Of a DNA stretch of 64,000 nt, positions 1-8,033 are shown in pieces. Under the pieces are notes generated by a model. That model saw only the letters and a list, made by a program, of their open reading frames with translations, did not search any database and had not been told where the DNA came from. This DNA comes from Streptantibioticus cattleyicolor NRRL 8057 = DSM 46488 (GTDB lineage Bacteria; Actinomycetota; Actinomycetes; Streptomycetales; Streptomycetaceae): NCBI RefSeq assembly GCF_000240165.1, contig NC_017586.1, forward strand, positions 1,054,001 through 1,118,000, given 5' to 3'. Each line of letters starts with the position of its first letter. Position 1 is the stretch's first letter. The position numbers and the translations under genes are program-made.

Positions 1-609
1 ATTGCTGGGCAGCAGGTCCATGCCGGGCACGGCGGTCTTCAGCAGCACCTCGTCGGCCGACATGCCGCGTTCCATCAGGAGGTTGTAGACCGTCAGGTCC
101 AACTCCATGGGGTTGACGCCCAGTCCGACGGAGAGGGCGCCCTGCGGGTCGAAGTCGACCAGCAGCACCCGGCGGCCGTACTCGGCGAGGGCGGCACCCA
201 GGTTGATGGTGGACGTGGTCTTGCCGACGCCGCCCTTCTGGTTGCACATGGCGATGATCTGGGCGGGCCCGTGCTCGCTCAGCGGGGACGGGATCGGAAA
301 GTAGGGCAGCGGGCGGCCGGTCGGACCCACGCGCTCGCGGCGCTGGCGGGCCACGTCCGGGGCGAGGGTGGCCGCGTACTCGGGGTCGGGTTCGTACTCC
401 GCGTCCGGGTCGTAGAACTGACCGTCCGTAAGGTCTTCCTCGTATGGCGACATGGCGTGCGTGGGGTGCGTCTCCGGGTTCGCATCGGGCCGGCGAGCCG
501 CGAAAGTGCGGACCGCGACAGATCCTACGGCCGCGAGCCGCGTCGGGCTCGGACCCTGAACGGTCGTTCCTGGCTGACCACCCCCGGGAGCAAATGTCGA
601 CTCATTCAC
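1..609 (-). CDS. ParA-family ATPase, N-terminal 203 residues (cut by window edge)
   Basis: ParA/Soj-type P-loop ATPase, expected to act in chromosome or cargo positioning. The deviant Walker A KGGVGKTT lies at residues 125-132, followed by the LLVDFDPQG strand. The gene runs off the left edge, so the C-terminal half is missing. I place the start at GTG 609 because AAGGAGGT stands 10 nt upstream, and because the resulting N-terminus (VNESTF...AVGSVAVRTFA) resembles what I remember of Streptomyces ParA proteins found beside scpA-scpB. The ATG at 453 would remove 52 residues and lacks such a site. The first ~110 residues are a Pro/acidic extension, so this is not a minimal Soj. In streptomycetes this gene is usually followed by scpAB; that is family knowledge, as those genes lie outside the window. 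Confidence 0.9.
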   Translation of the reverse strand, partial: MNESTFAPGGGQPGTTVQGPSPTRLAAVGSVAVRTFAARRPDANPETHPTHAMSPYEEDLTDGQFYDPDAEYEPDPEYAATLAPDVARQRRERVGPTGRPLPYFPIPSPLSEHGPAQIIAMCNQKGGVGKTTSTINLGAALAEYGRRVLLVDFDPQGALSVGLGVNPMELDLTVYNLLMERGMSADEVLLKTAVPGMDLLPSN

Positions 610-928
610 AAGTCGTCTTACCTCCTTGGTGACCAGGAAACTTCTAGATAGGTCAGCGTGACACCATGCCGACGGTTGGCGACTCTATGGCGTGTCGGCG
701 GTCTGCAGCAACACAATCCACCGGAGACGGCGCGATGTGTCGGCAACGGAACACCGCTCTGTCAAGGGTCCAACCACCCCAACCGCGAAGTTTCGCCGCG
801 GTGCGAATAGGCGGAATCCAGCCGAAGGTCACCGCAAGCGCACCGGCCGGGTCTTGACGGACAAGACCCGGCCGGTGCGGCGGTGTTGGCACAAGGTGAC
901 GCAAAGTACGTCACCCGCCGTCCAGTTG
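610..928. other. intergenic region between parA and ald
   Basis: This 319-base gap holds the ald terminator hairpin (839-879) and, on the minus strand, the leader and presumably the promoter of parA. A strong Shine-Dalgarno AAGGAGGT sits just upstream of the GTG at 609. I could not pick out a convincing -35/-10 pair. The short frames here do not show Streptomyces codon bias. Confidence 0.6.
839..879 (-). terminator. intrinsic terminator downstream of ald
   Basis: A GC-rich hairpin with a perfect 18-bp stem: the left arm at 839-856 pairs with 862-879 across a 5-nt loop (ACGGA). It begins about 50 nt past the ald stop on the minus strand. There is no long T tract, which is normal for Streptomyces terminators. 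Confidence 0.8.
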
Positions 929-2044
929 TCAGCCCAGCAGGCTGTTGAGGTCGGTCACCGGCAGGCCGTGCGCCTCGCCGACCTCGGGGTAGACGATCTG
1001 ACCGTCGTGCACGTTGAGCCCCTTGGCCAGCGCGGCGTCCCGGCGCAGCGCCTCCCGCCAGCCGTTGTTGGCCAGCGAGACGATGTACGGCAGGGTCGCG
1101 TTGGTCAGCGCGTTGGTGGAGGTGTTGGCCACCGCGCCGGGCATGTTGGCCACGCAGTAGAAGATCGAGCCGTGCACCGGGAAGGTGGGCTCGGCGTGCG
1201 TGGTGGGGCGCGAGTCCTCGAAGCAGCCGCCCTGGTCGATGGCGATGTCGACCAGGACCGAGCCCGGCTTCATGCGCGAGACCAGCTCGTTGGTGACGAG
1301 CTTGGGGGCCTTGGCGCCCGGGATGAGGACGGCGCCGATCACCAGGTCGGCCTCGAGGACCGCCTTCTCCAGCTCGAAGGCGTTGGAGACCACGGTCTTG
1401 ACCTTGGTGCCGAAGATCCGGTCGGCGTCGCGCAGCTTGTTGATGTCGCGGTCGAGCAGGGTCACCTCGAAGCCCATGCCGACGGCGATCTGGGTGGCGT
1501 TCCAGCCGGAGACGCCGCCGCCGATGACGACCGCCTTGGCGGGGGCCACCCCGGGGACGCCGCCCGGCAGCACGCCACGGCCGCCGGCCGAGCGCATCAG
1601 GTGGTAGGCGCCCACCTGCGGGGCGAGGCGGCCGGCCACCTCGGACATCGGGGCCAGCAGCGGCAGCGCGCGGTTGGCCAGCTCGACGGTCTCGTAGGCG
1701 ATGGCGGTGGTGCCGGACTCGATCAGCGCGTCGGTGCACTCCCGCGAGGCGGCCAGGTGCAGGTAGGTGAAGAGGGTCTGGTCCTTGCGCAGCCGGTGGT
1801 ACTCCTCCGCGATCGGCTCCTTGACCTTCAGCAGCAGATCGGCGGTGGCCCAGACCTCGTCGGCGGTGCCCAGGATCTGCGCACCGGCCGAGGTGTACTC
1901 GTCGTCCGTGATCGAGGAGCCGCGGCCGGCCCCCTGCTCCACGAAGACCTGGTGCCCGTTGCGCACGAGCTCGTGCACACCGGCCGGGGTGATGGCGACG
2001 CGGAACTCGTTGTTCTTGACCTCGCGGGGGATACCGACCTTCAC
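929..2044 (-). CDS. ald: alanine dehydrogenase
   Basis: NAD-dependent L-alanine dehydrogenase, converting L-alanine reversibly to pyruvate and ammonium in the cytoplasm. The 371 residues match the usual length. The N-terminus KVGIPREVKNNEFRVA is the family signature. The Rossmann motif GGGVSGWNATQIAVGMGFEV and the later DIAIDQGGC segment are intact. The frame extends 23 codons further upstream, but GTG 2044 gives the family N-terminus and has AAGGA 11 nt upstream; a nearer GTG 9 nt upstream is too close to that site. It is a single gene with its own terminator (839-879). Three GACAT-type repeats just upstream (2087-2113) may be regulatory. Confidence 0.95.
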   Translation of the reverse strand: MKVGIPREVKNNEFRVAITPAGVHELVRNGHQVFVEQGAGRGSSITDDEYTSAGAQILGTADEVWATADLLLKVKEPIAEEYHRLRKDQTLFTYLHLAASRECTDALIESGTTAIAYETVELANRALPLLAPMSEVAGRLAPQVGAYHLMRSAGGRGVLPGGVPGVAPAKAVVIGGGVSGWNATQIAVGMGFEVTLLDRDINKLRDADRIFGTKVKTVVSNAFELEKAVLEADLVIGAVLIPGAKAPKLVTNELVSRMKPGSVLVDIAIDQGGCFEDSRPTTHAEPTFPVHGSIFYCVANMPGAVANTSTNALTNATLPYIVSLANNGWREALRRDAALAKGLNVHDGQIVYPEVGEAHGLPVTDLNSLLG

Positions 2045-2086
2045 GTGGATCACGGTCCTTGTTGAGAAGAGTGCAGATACACGTCC

Positions 2087-2113
2087 GGACATGCCAGGAC
2101 ATATGAGTGACAT
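2087..2113 (-). promoter_or_regulatory. phased GACAT direct repeats upstream of ald
   Basis: Three copies of GACAT start at 2088, 2098 and 2109 on the plus strand, 10 and 11 bp apart, so on the same DNA face. They lie 43-69 bp upstream of the ald start codon. In other bacteria ald is often controlled by an Lrp- or AdeR-type activator; linking these repeats to such a factor is inference. Confidence 0.35.
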
Positions 2114-2292
2114 GTGGGCGCACGCCCGGAACCGACCGCGTTGACTGCGGCTGAGCCAAGTCTAATGAAGGGAGACGCGCTGTCTAGCCTTACAAAGTGA
2201 ATAGTTTCGCGGAAGGCATTGGCAGATTCGTAGGCTGTCCCTCCGGATGGCGTCTTGTTGTCCCAGGGTGAGGGGCGGGCGGCGGCGCAGGA

Positions 2293-4797
2293 TCAGGCGG
2301 GTGGGGCGCCGTGCGGCTGGAGGAGGCGGCCGGCCGCCTCGCGCTGGATGCGCGCCCCGGCCGGATCGCCGAGCCGGTCCAGGACGTCGGCCATGCGCAG
2401 CAGGATCGTCCCCTCGGTACGGGTGTCGCCGGCCTGCCGTGCCCAGTGCAGCGCCTCCTGGCCGGTGCGCAGCGCCTCCTCCGGCTGCCCGGACCGCTCC
2501 TGCACCACGGCGGTGGCGGCCAGCGCCCGGGCGACGCCGGACGGATCGCCGGCGCGCCGGGCCACGGCGGCGGCGGACCGCCACTCGCGCAGCGCGACCG
2601 CGGTTCGCCCCGCCGAGGTGGCCAGCGCGCCGAGCCGGCCGTGCAGCCGTACCTGGGCGGCGAGGTCGCCCCGGCCCAGCCGTAGGGTGAGCGCCCGGCC
2701 GTACCAGTCCGCGGCCCGTTCCGCGTCGCCCAGCTCGCGGTAGCCGTCGCCGAGCGCTTCGAGCGCCCGGCCCTGCGCGAGCGGGTCGTTGCCGGCCCGG
2801 GCGGCGTCCAGGGCGGCCCGGTAGCCGCGCAGCGCCTCGGCGCTCCGGCCGCGCCGCGCGTCGAGGTCGGCCAGTTCCAGCAGCGCCGCCGCCTGCTGCC
2901 GGGGCTCGGCGTGCCGCTTCGCCACGGTGAGCAGCAGTCCGTGCAGCTCGTACAGCTCCGGTACCCGGTCGGCGGCCTGCCGGTGGGCCTCCAGCGCCCG
3001 CAGCAGCGCGACGGCCAGCCGGCGGGCCAGGGTGTCCAGCTCGCCGTCGGCCACCGCGATCCGGGCCGCCGCCAGCAGCACCGGGAACCGCTCGCGCAGC
3101 CAGCGGTCGGCCGCCTCGGCGGAGGGGAAGCGCACCTCCTTGGGCAACTCCGCGGCGGCCTTGCGGGCCGGTGACCCCAGCGGCTCCGCGTAGCCCCGGC
3201 ACGACCGCAGCAACCGCACCGCCCGCTCCAGCATGCGGGCCCGGGCCACGGTCACGTCGGCGGGACGCTCCCGCGCGGCAAGCTCGGCGGCGAGCAGCGG
3301 CTGAAGGCTGCCGAGGACGAGGCGGGTGCCGTCCGGGCCGGGGCGCACCACGCCGTGGGTCAGCAACTCGTCGAGCATCCGCCCCGCCGCGGCCGGCGCG
3401 CACCCGGCCAGCGCGGAGGCGAACTGGTCGTCCACGGTGGCGTCCGGGGCGATCGCCAGCAACCGGGCGAGCCGGGCGGCCGGCCCCGGCAGCGCCGCGT
3501 ACACCACCCGGAACGCCCGCGCCACCGGCGAGACGTCCGTCTCCGCCTCGGCGACCCGGCTCACCTCGGCCAGCGCGTCGCCGACCGTCCGCCCCGGACG
3601 GGCCGCCATCCAGCCCGCCAGCAGCCTCAGCGCGGTGGGGTTGCCCTCGCACTGCCGCGCCAACGCCTCCGCGGCGGCCGGATCACACGTCACCCGGGTC
3701 GCCCCGGCCACCTCCGTGATCAACTCCACCGCGGCCCCCGCGTCGAGCCCCCCGAGCGCGCACGGCCGCACATCGGCGACCCCCGCCAACGGCCCCCTCG
3801 ACGTCGCCACCACCAACGCCTGCGGCCCCCCGGGCAACACCTCCGCGACCTGCCCGCCCTCGGCCACGTCGTCCAACACCACCAGCACCCGCCGCCCCTC
3901 GACCGCCGCCCGCAGCACCCCCACCGGATCCCCCACGACATCCCCGCCTCCGGCGAACGGAGCACGCGCCGGCGCGCCGGACGAAACGGACGCGCCGCCT
4001 ACGCCGGGCGCCCCGGCAGACGCCGTACCCGTCGGCCCACCCGGCCTCCCGGGCGGAACGGCAGGCGCCGCGCCCGGCGACGCGCCGGGCCTCCCCGACG
4101 AAGCCGCCGCCCCGGCAGGCATCGACACGCCGGACACCCTCGACGGAGCGGCGTGCTCCGCGCTGGGCGAAGCGGAGCGATCGGCGCGCGCAGTAGGCGC
4201 CCCGGTAGAAGTGGACGGATCAGCGGGCGCGGTACGCGCGCGGGCTGAAGCCGCCGCCCCGCGAGGCGCGGCACCCGACGAGGCGGACAGCCCGGCGGAC
4301 GCGTCCCCCGCCCCGGACGACGGCGCCGGACCCGAGGGGGCCGATACGGAGGTGGTCGTGGGGGCCGGGACCGCGCGGGCCGGGGGCACGGCGGCGACCG
4401 GCCGGGACGCTTCGGCGGGGGCGCCGGCGGCCTGGGCCGGCAGGCCGGGCACCGGCGCGGGGCGGGGCGGCAACCGCCAGGAACGCAGCAGGTCGCGGGC
4501 GATCCGGGCGGCCGGCAGCGGGGTGCCGTCGGCCCCGGTGAGCCGGGCGAAGAGGAGGCCGTCCGGGTAGCGGGCGGCGAGTTCGGCGGCGAGGCGCAGC
4601 GCCAGGGTGGTGCGGCCGGAGCCGGGGCGGCCGGCGATCAGCAGGACCCGGGCGGCGGCCGGGGCGCTGCCGCGCAACGCGGCCAGCCCGGGGCGGTCGA
4701 TCTCGGCGTGGAGTTCGGCCAGCTCACGGCGGCGGCCGACGAAGACGGCGGAGCCGGCCGCCGCCGAAGCCCCGGCACCCAGCTCGTGATCGGCCAC
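2293..4797 (-). CDS. STAND-type P-loop NTPase with C-terminal tetratricopeptide repeats
   Basis: Large protein (834 residues) of the AfsR/NB-ARC type without an obvious DNA-binding domain. The FVGRRREL entry motif is at residues 19-26, and the P-loop GRPGSGRTT at 56-64 has Arg where Lys is usual. A low-complexity Ala/Pro/Ser/Gly stretch of about 165 residues (roughly 112-275) follows. The Walker B LVVLDDV comes near residue 303, then a helical domain and at least four to five TPR-like helical pairs ending in LLQPHGAPPA. GTG 4797 is preferred because GGGAG lies 7 nt upstream; GTG 4803 is too close to it. It follows the NUDIX gene on the same strand. Such proteins are usually signalling or regulatory scaffolds; no partner can be named. 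Confidence 0.8.
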   Translation of the reverse strand: MADHELGAGASAAAGSAVFVGRRRELAELHAEIDRPGLAALRGSAPAAARVLLIAGRPGSGRTTLALRLAAELAARYPDGLLFARLTGADGTPLPAARIARDLLRSWRLPPRPAPVPGLPAQAAGAPAEASRPVAAVPPARAVPAPTTTSVSAPSGPAPSSGAGDASAGLSASSGAAPRGAAASARARTAPADPSTSTGAPTARADRSASPSAEHAAPSRVSGVSMPAGAAASSGRPGASPGAAPAVPPGRPGGPTGTASAGAPGVGGASVSSGAPARAPFAGGGDVVGDPVGVLRAAVEGRRVLVVLDDVAEGGQVAEVLPGGPQALVVATSRGPLAGVADVRPCALGGLDAGAAVELITEVAGATRVTCDPAAAEALARQCEGNPTALRLLAGWMAARPGRTVGDALAEVSRVAEAETDVSPVARAFRVVYAALPGPAARLARLLAIAPDATVDDQFASALAGCAPAAAGRMLDELLTHGVVRPGPDGTRLVLGSLQPLLAAELAARERPADVTVARARMLERAVRLLRSCRGYAEPLGSPARKAAAELPKEVRFPSAEAADRWLRERFPVLLAAARIAVADGELDTLARRLAVALLRALEAHRQAADRVPELYELHGLLLTVAKRHAEPRQQAAALLELADLDARRGRSAEALRGYRAALDAARAGNDPLAQGRALEALGDGYRELGDAERAADWYGRALTLRLGRGDLAAQVRLHGRLGALATSAGRTAVALREWRSAAAVARRAGDPSGVARALAATAVVQERSGQPEEALRTGQEALHWARQAGDTRTEGTILLRMADVLDRLGDPAGARIQREAAGRLLQPHGAPPA

Positions 4798-4950
4798 CGG
4801 CACACTCCCGTCGTGACTGCTGCGTCCCTGCGCGCACGAGCGTAGTTCACCGGGTGCGCCATGATCGGCAGCCGGCGGCGGACACACCAGAAGGTGATCA
4901 CCCCGACGGATCAGCCGATCAACCGATGAATTGATCGGCCGCCGAATCCG

Positions 4951-5589
4951 TCAGGGCTGGAACGGGCGCGCCGGCCAGGGGGCGTCGGCGGGGCGCAGCG
5001 CGTCCGGGCCGTCCCCGGTGAGCACCGCCTGGAGGGCGAGGACGCCCACCGCGAGGCACGCGTTGTGCAGCTCACCGGCGAGCACCTGACCGACCAGCTC
5101 GGCCACCGGCACCCGGTCGAACTCGAACTCGGCCTCCTCCTCGGCGGCCTCGAAGCGCTCCCCCTCGGCCGGGGCGAGACCGCGCGCGAGGTAGACCCGG
5201 ATCGCCTCGTCGGAGCCGCCGGGGGTGCTGTAGATGTCCACCAGCACCCGCCAGTCGTCGGCCTTGAGGTGGGCCTCCTCGTACAGCTCGCGCTGGGCGG
5301 CGCGCAGCGGGTGCTCGCCGGGGACGTCCAGCAGCCCGGCCGGCAGTTCCCACAGCCGGTGGCGCACCGGGTGGCGGTACTGGCGCAGCACCAGCACCCG
5401 TTCCTCGTCGTCGAGGGCGACCACGGCGACCGACCCGGGGTGGGTCTGGTAGTCGCGGCGGGCGGTACTGCCGTCGGGCATCCGCACGACATCGGTACGC
5501 ACTCCGGTGACCTTGCCGGAGAACGGCGTCTCGGTGGCCGTGACCGGCCATTCCTCGGGGGTGTCGTACGGCAGCGCGTGGTCGGCCAT
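4951..5589 (-). CDS. NUDIX hydrolase, ADP-ribose pyrophosphatase-like
   Basis: Probable nucleoside-diphosphate-sugar hydrolase, most like ADP-ribose pyrophosphatases, 212 residues. The N-terminal part carries the family pattern (GSVAVVALDDEERVLVLRQY, then ELPAGLLD). The Nudix box begins at GLLDVPGE and ends REL-Y-EE-A-H-L, so the usual last Gly is His while the metal-binding REXXEE core is intact. GGSDEAIRVYLARGL follows, as in ADP-ribose pyrophosphatases. ATG 5589 has GAGGAG only 2 nt upstream, so the start is not certain. It lies downstream of pyrG on the same strand, but hairpins at 5653-5725 separate the two. Substrate is inferred. Confidence 0.85.
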   Translation of the reverse strand: MADHALPYDTPEEWPVTATETPFSGKVTGVRTDVVRMPDGSTARRDYQTHPGSVAVVALDDEERVLVLRQYRHPVRHRLWELPAGLLDVPGEHPLRAAQRELYEEAHLKADDWRVLVDIYSTPGGSDEAIRVYLARGLAPAEGERFEAAEEEAEFEFDRVPVAELVGQVLAGELHNACLAVGVLALQAVLTGDGPDALRPADAPWPARPFQP

Positions 5590-5652
5590 GGCTCCTCGGT
5601 TCCTTCGTGCCGGACGGAACGGCGGTGTCCGTGACGGTTTCGTGCTGACGTG

Positions 5653-5725
5653 ACGCCGGTTACCCGGCGTGGCCGGGGTCGAACGCGACGACCGGGCCGG
5701 GCGGCGTGCGGCGGCCCGGCCCGGT
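5653..5725 (-). terminator. double hairpin terminator downstream of pyrG
   Basis: A 12-bp perfect stem pairs 5691-5702 with 5714-5725 (ACCGGGCCGGGC and its complement), starting 9 nt past the pyrG stop. A second short stem, ACGCCGG/CCGGCGT at 5653-5659 and 5664-5670, follows. Together they would end pyrG transcription before the NUDIX gene. Confidence 0.7.
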
Positions 5726-5733
5726 GCGGCGGC

Positions 5734-7479
5734 TCAGCCCTCGGCGGACCCGGCGGAGTCGGCGGACCCGGCCGGGGCGGCGGCCGGCACCGCCCCGGCC
5801 GGGTCCTCGGTCTGCCGGCGCACCGCCGCGGCCACCAGGCCGGCGAAGAGCGGGTGCGGCCGGGTCGGCCGGGACTTCAGCTCCGGGTGGGCCTGGGTGG
5901 CCACCAGGTAGGGGTGGACCTCCCGCGGGTACTCCACGTACTCCACCAGCTTGTTGTCCGGGGAGGTGCCGGAGAAGACGATGCCCGCCTTCTTCTCCAG
6001 CTCGGCGCGGTAGGCGTTGTTGACCTCGTAGCGGTGGCGGTGGCGCTCCTCGACGTAGGGCTCGCCGCCGTAGACCTCGCGGACGATGGAGCCCTCGGCG
6101 AGCTTGGCCGGGTAGAGGCCGAGCCGCATGGTGCCGCCCAGGTCGCCCTTGCCCTCGACGATGTCGAGCTGCTCGGCCATGGTGGAGATCACCGGGTGCG
6201 CGGTGGCCGGGTCGAACTCGGTGGAGTTGGCGTCGGTGATCCCGGCGAGCACCCGGGCCGCCTCGATCACGATGCACTGCAGGCCCAGGCAGAGCCCGAG
6301 CAGCGGCACCTTGTTCTCCCGGGCGAAGGTGATCGCCTGGACCTTGCCCTCGACACCGCGCTCGCCGAAGCCGCCGGGGATGCAGATGGCGTCCACGTCG
6401 CCGAGCTGCTCCCGGGCGCCGGCCGGGGTGCGGCAGTCGTCGGAGGTGACCCACTTGATGGAGACGCGGGCGTTGTTGGCGAAGCCGCCGGCGCGCAGCG
6501 CCTCGGTGACCGACAGGTAGGCGTCGGGCAGGTCGATGTACTTGCCGACCAGGGCGACGGTGACCTCGTGGGCCGGCTCGTGGACCCGCTTGAGCAGGTC
6601 GTCCCACTGGGTCCAGTCCACGTCGCGGAAGGGCAGGTCGAGGCGGCGGACCACGTAGGCGTCGAGGCCCTCGCCGTGCAGCACCTTGGGGATGTCGTAG
6701 ATCGACTTGGCGTCGATGGCGGCGACCACCGCGTCCTCGTCCACGTCGCACATCAGCGAGATCTTGCGCTTGATGGCGGTGGGCACCTCGCGGTCGGCGC
6801 GCAGCACGATGGCGTCCGGCTGGATGCCGATGTTGCGCAGCGCGGCCACCGAGTGCTGAGTCGGCTTGGTCTTCAGCTCGCCGGAGGGGCCGATGTAGGG
6901 CAGCAGCGAGACGTGCACGAAGAAGACGTTGTCCCGGCCGACCTCGTGGCGGACCTGGCGCACCGACTCCAGGAACGGCAGCGACTCGATGTCGCCGACG
7001 GTGCCGCCCACCTCGGTGATGACCACGTCCACGTCCTCGGTCGCCATCCGGCGGATCCGGGACTTGATCTCATTGGTGATGTGGGGAATGACCTGGACGG
7101 TGTCGCCCAGGTACTCGCCCCGCCGCTCCTTGGCGATCACCGTCGAGTACACCTGGCCGGTGGTGACGTTCGCGGAGCCGTCCAGGTCGACGTCGAGGAA
7201 GCGCTCGTAGTGGCCGATGTCCAGGTCGGTCTCGGCGCCGTCGTTGGTGACGAAGACCTCGCCGTGCTGGAACGGGTTCATCGTGCCCGGGTCAACGTTG
7301 AGGTACGGGTCCAGCTTCTGCATGGTGACCCGCAGTCCGCGCGCCTTCAGCAGCGCGCCGAGGCTGGAGGCCGTGAGCCCCTTGCCGAGCGACGACGCCA
7401 CACCCCCGGTGACGAAGATGTGCTTGGTCGTGCCGGCACTTCGGATGGACGCAGCTTTGCCAGGGTGAGGCAGTGCCAA
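5734..7479 (-). CDS. pyrG: CTP synthase
   Basis: Makes CTP from UTP, ATP and glutamine. The 581 residues comprise an amidoligase domain and a C-terminal class-I glutamine amidotransferase. Visible are [22 protein letters not shown] (P-loop region, residues 20-41), the [21 protein letters not shown] block, the nucleophile loop LLGLCLGLQ, and the downstream HPEL. A short Ala/Pro tail ([19 protein letters not shown]) follows the core. The start is TTG 7479; no in-frame ATG or GTG precedes the conserved core, and GGGAG stands 7 nt upstream. It is divergent from the GH15 gene. A hairpin at 7513-7538 lies in the leader. Confidence 0.97.
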   Translation of the reverse strand: MALPHPGKAASIRSAGTTKHIFVTGGVASSLGKGLTASSLGALLKARGLRVTMQKLDPYLNVDPGTMNPFQHGEVFVTNDGAETDLDIGHYERFLDVDLDGSANVTTGQVYSTVIAKERRGEYLGDTVQVIPHITNEIKSRIRRMATEDVDVVITEVGGTVGDIESLPFLESVRQVRHEVGRDNVFFVHVSLLPYIGPSGELKTKPTQHSVAALRNIGIQPDAIVLRADREVPTAIKRKISLMCDVDEDAVVAAIDAKSIYDIPKVLHGEGLDAYVVRRLDLPFRDVDWTQWDDLLKRVHEPAHEVTVALVGKYIDLPDAYLSVTEALRAGGFANNARVSIKWVTSDDCRTPAGAREQLGDVDAICIPGGFGERGVEGKVQAITFARENKVPLLGLCLGLQCIVIEAARVLAGITDANSTEFDPATAHPVISTMAEQLDIVEGKGDLGGTMRLGLYPAKLAEGSIVREVYGGEPYVEERHRHRYEVNNAYRAELEKKAGIVFSGTSPDNKLVEYVEYPREVHPYLVATQAHPELKSRPTRPHPLFAGLVAAAVRRQTEDPAGAVPAAAPAGSADSAGSAEG

Positions 7480-8033
7480 GAGGGGGCTCCCGTGGTCGCT
7501 AGGTGGAGGGCGGACGGCTCGGTGCGGAGGGAGCCGTCGCGGCGGTTCAGTGGTTCAGCCCACCGGCCCACGGGCTACCAGGGTATCAGCGGCTCACCGC
7601 CGACGCGCCCGACGGCACCCCGCGCGGCGGTCACCGGAGGCCGCCGCGCCTCACCCGTGTGAAGGACATCACCACGCCGTGGCCTGCGCAGGCGGCGCAC
7701 GCGGTATTACGGTCGGCCTTCGCTCACCCGACCGGCGCACCCCGGCTCGGCCAGGACTCGCACACCGCCCGCCCTCCCGTCGTATTCTGCTCGGACACTC
7801 CCTCCTGTCGCCGACGAAGGCGTGGGTGGGGGCCCACTGCGAGCCGGCCGGCACGGCACCATCCCCGCCGCCTCCTTGAGCCGCGGTCCCCGTTCGGCGC
7901 GTACGACACAGCGGCGGACGGTCCACGGTCACCAGGGGGCACCGGAGCCGGGTTCGTCGAAATCCGCCAGACCTGGAAATCAACCGTCCTTCGGATCGGT
8001 TCTACAAGTTCGACTGTTCGACTGGAGATGCAC
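7480..8033. other. divergent intergenic region pyrG / GH15
   Basis: This 554-base gap must hold the leftward pyrG promoter and the rightward GH15 promoter. A hairpin lies at 7513-7538, close to pyrG. The GH15 side ends with CTGGAG at 8022-8027, the ribosome binding site that selects GTG 8034. Short frames here have poor third-position GC and look non-coding. No clear promoter hexamers were recognised. Confidence 0.55.
7513..7538 (-). promoter_or_regulatory. leader hairpin upstream of pyrG
   Basis: GACGGCTC (7513-7520) pairs with GAGCCGTC (7531-7538) across a 10-nt loop, 34 nt upstream of the pyrG TTG start. It could be a leader structure or a chance GC-rich palindrome. Firmicute pyrG genes have CTP-dependent leaders, but nothing here matches that mechanism directly. 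Confidence 0.3.

Noticed and set aside
692-2065. A 457-codon open frame on the plus strand over ald
   Set aside because: It is the antisense mirror of a certain gene. High GC content suppresses stops in the opposite strand; the predicted protein is Gly/His/Val/Asp-rich with no domain.
5650-7662. A 670-codon plus-strand frame over pyrG
   Set aside because: Antisense shadow of pyrG, with the same reason and unnatural composition (repeated HVGVEAL-like stretches).
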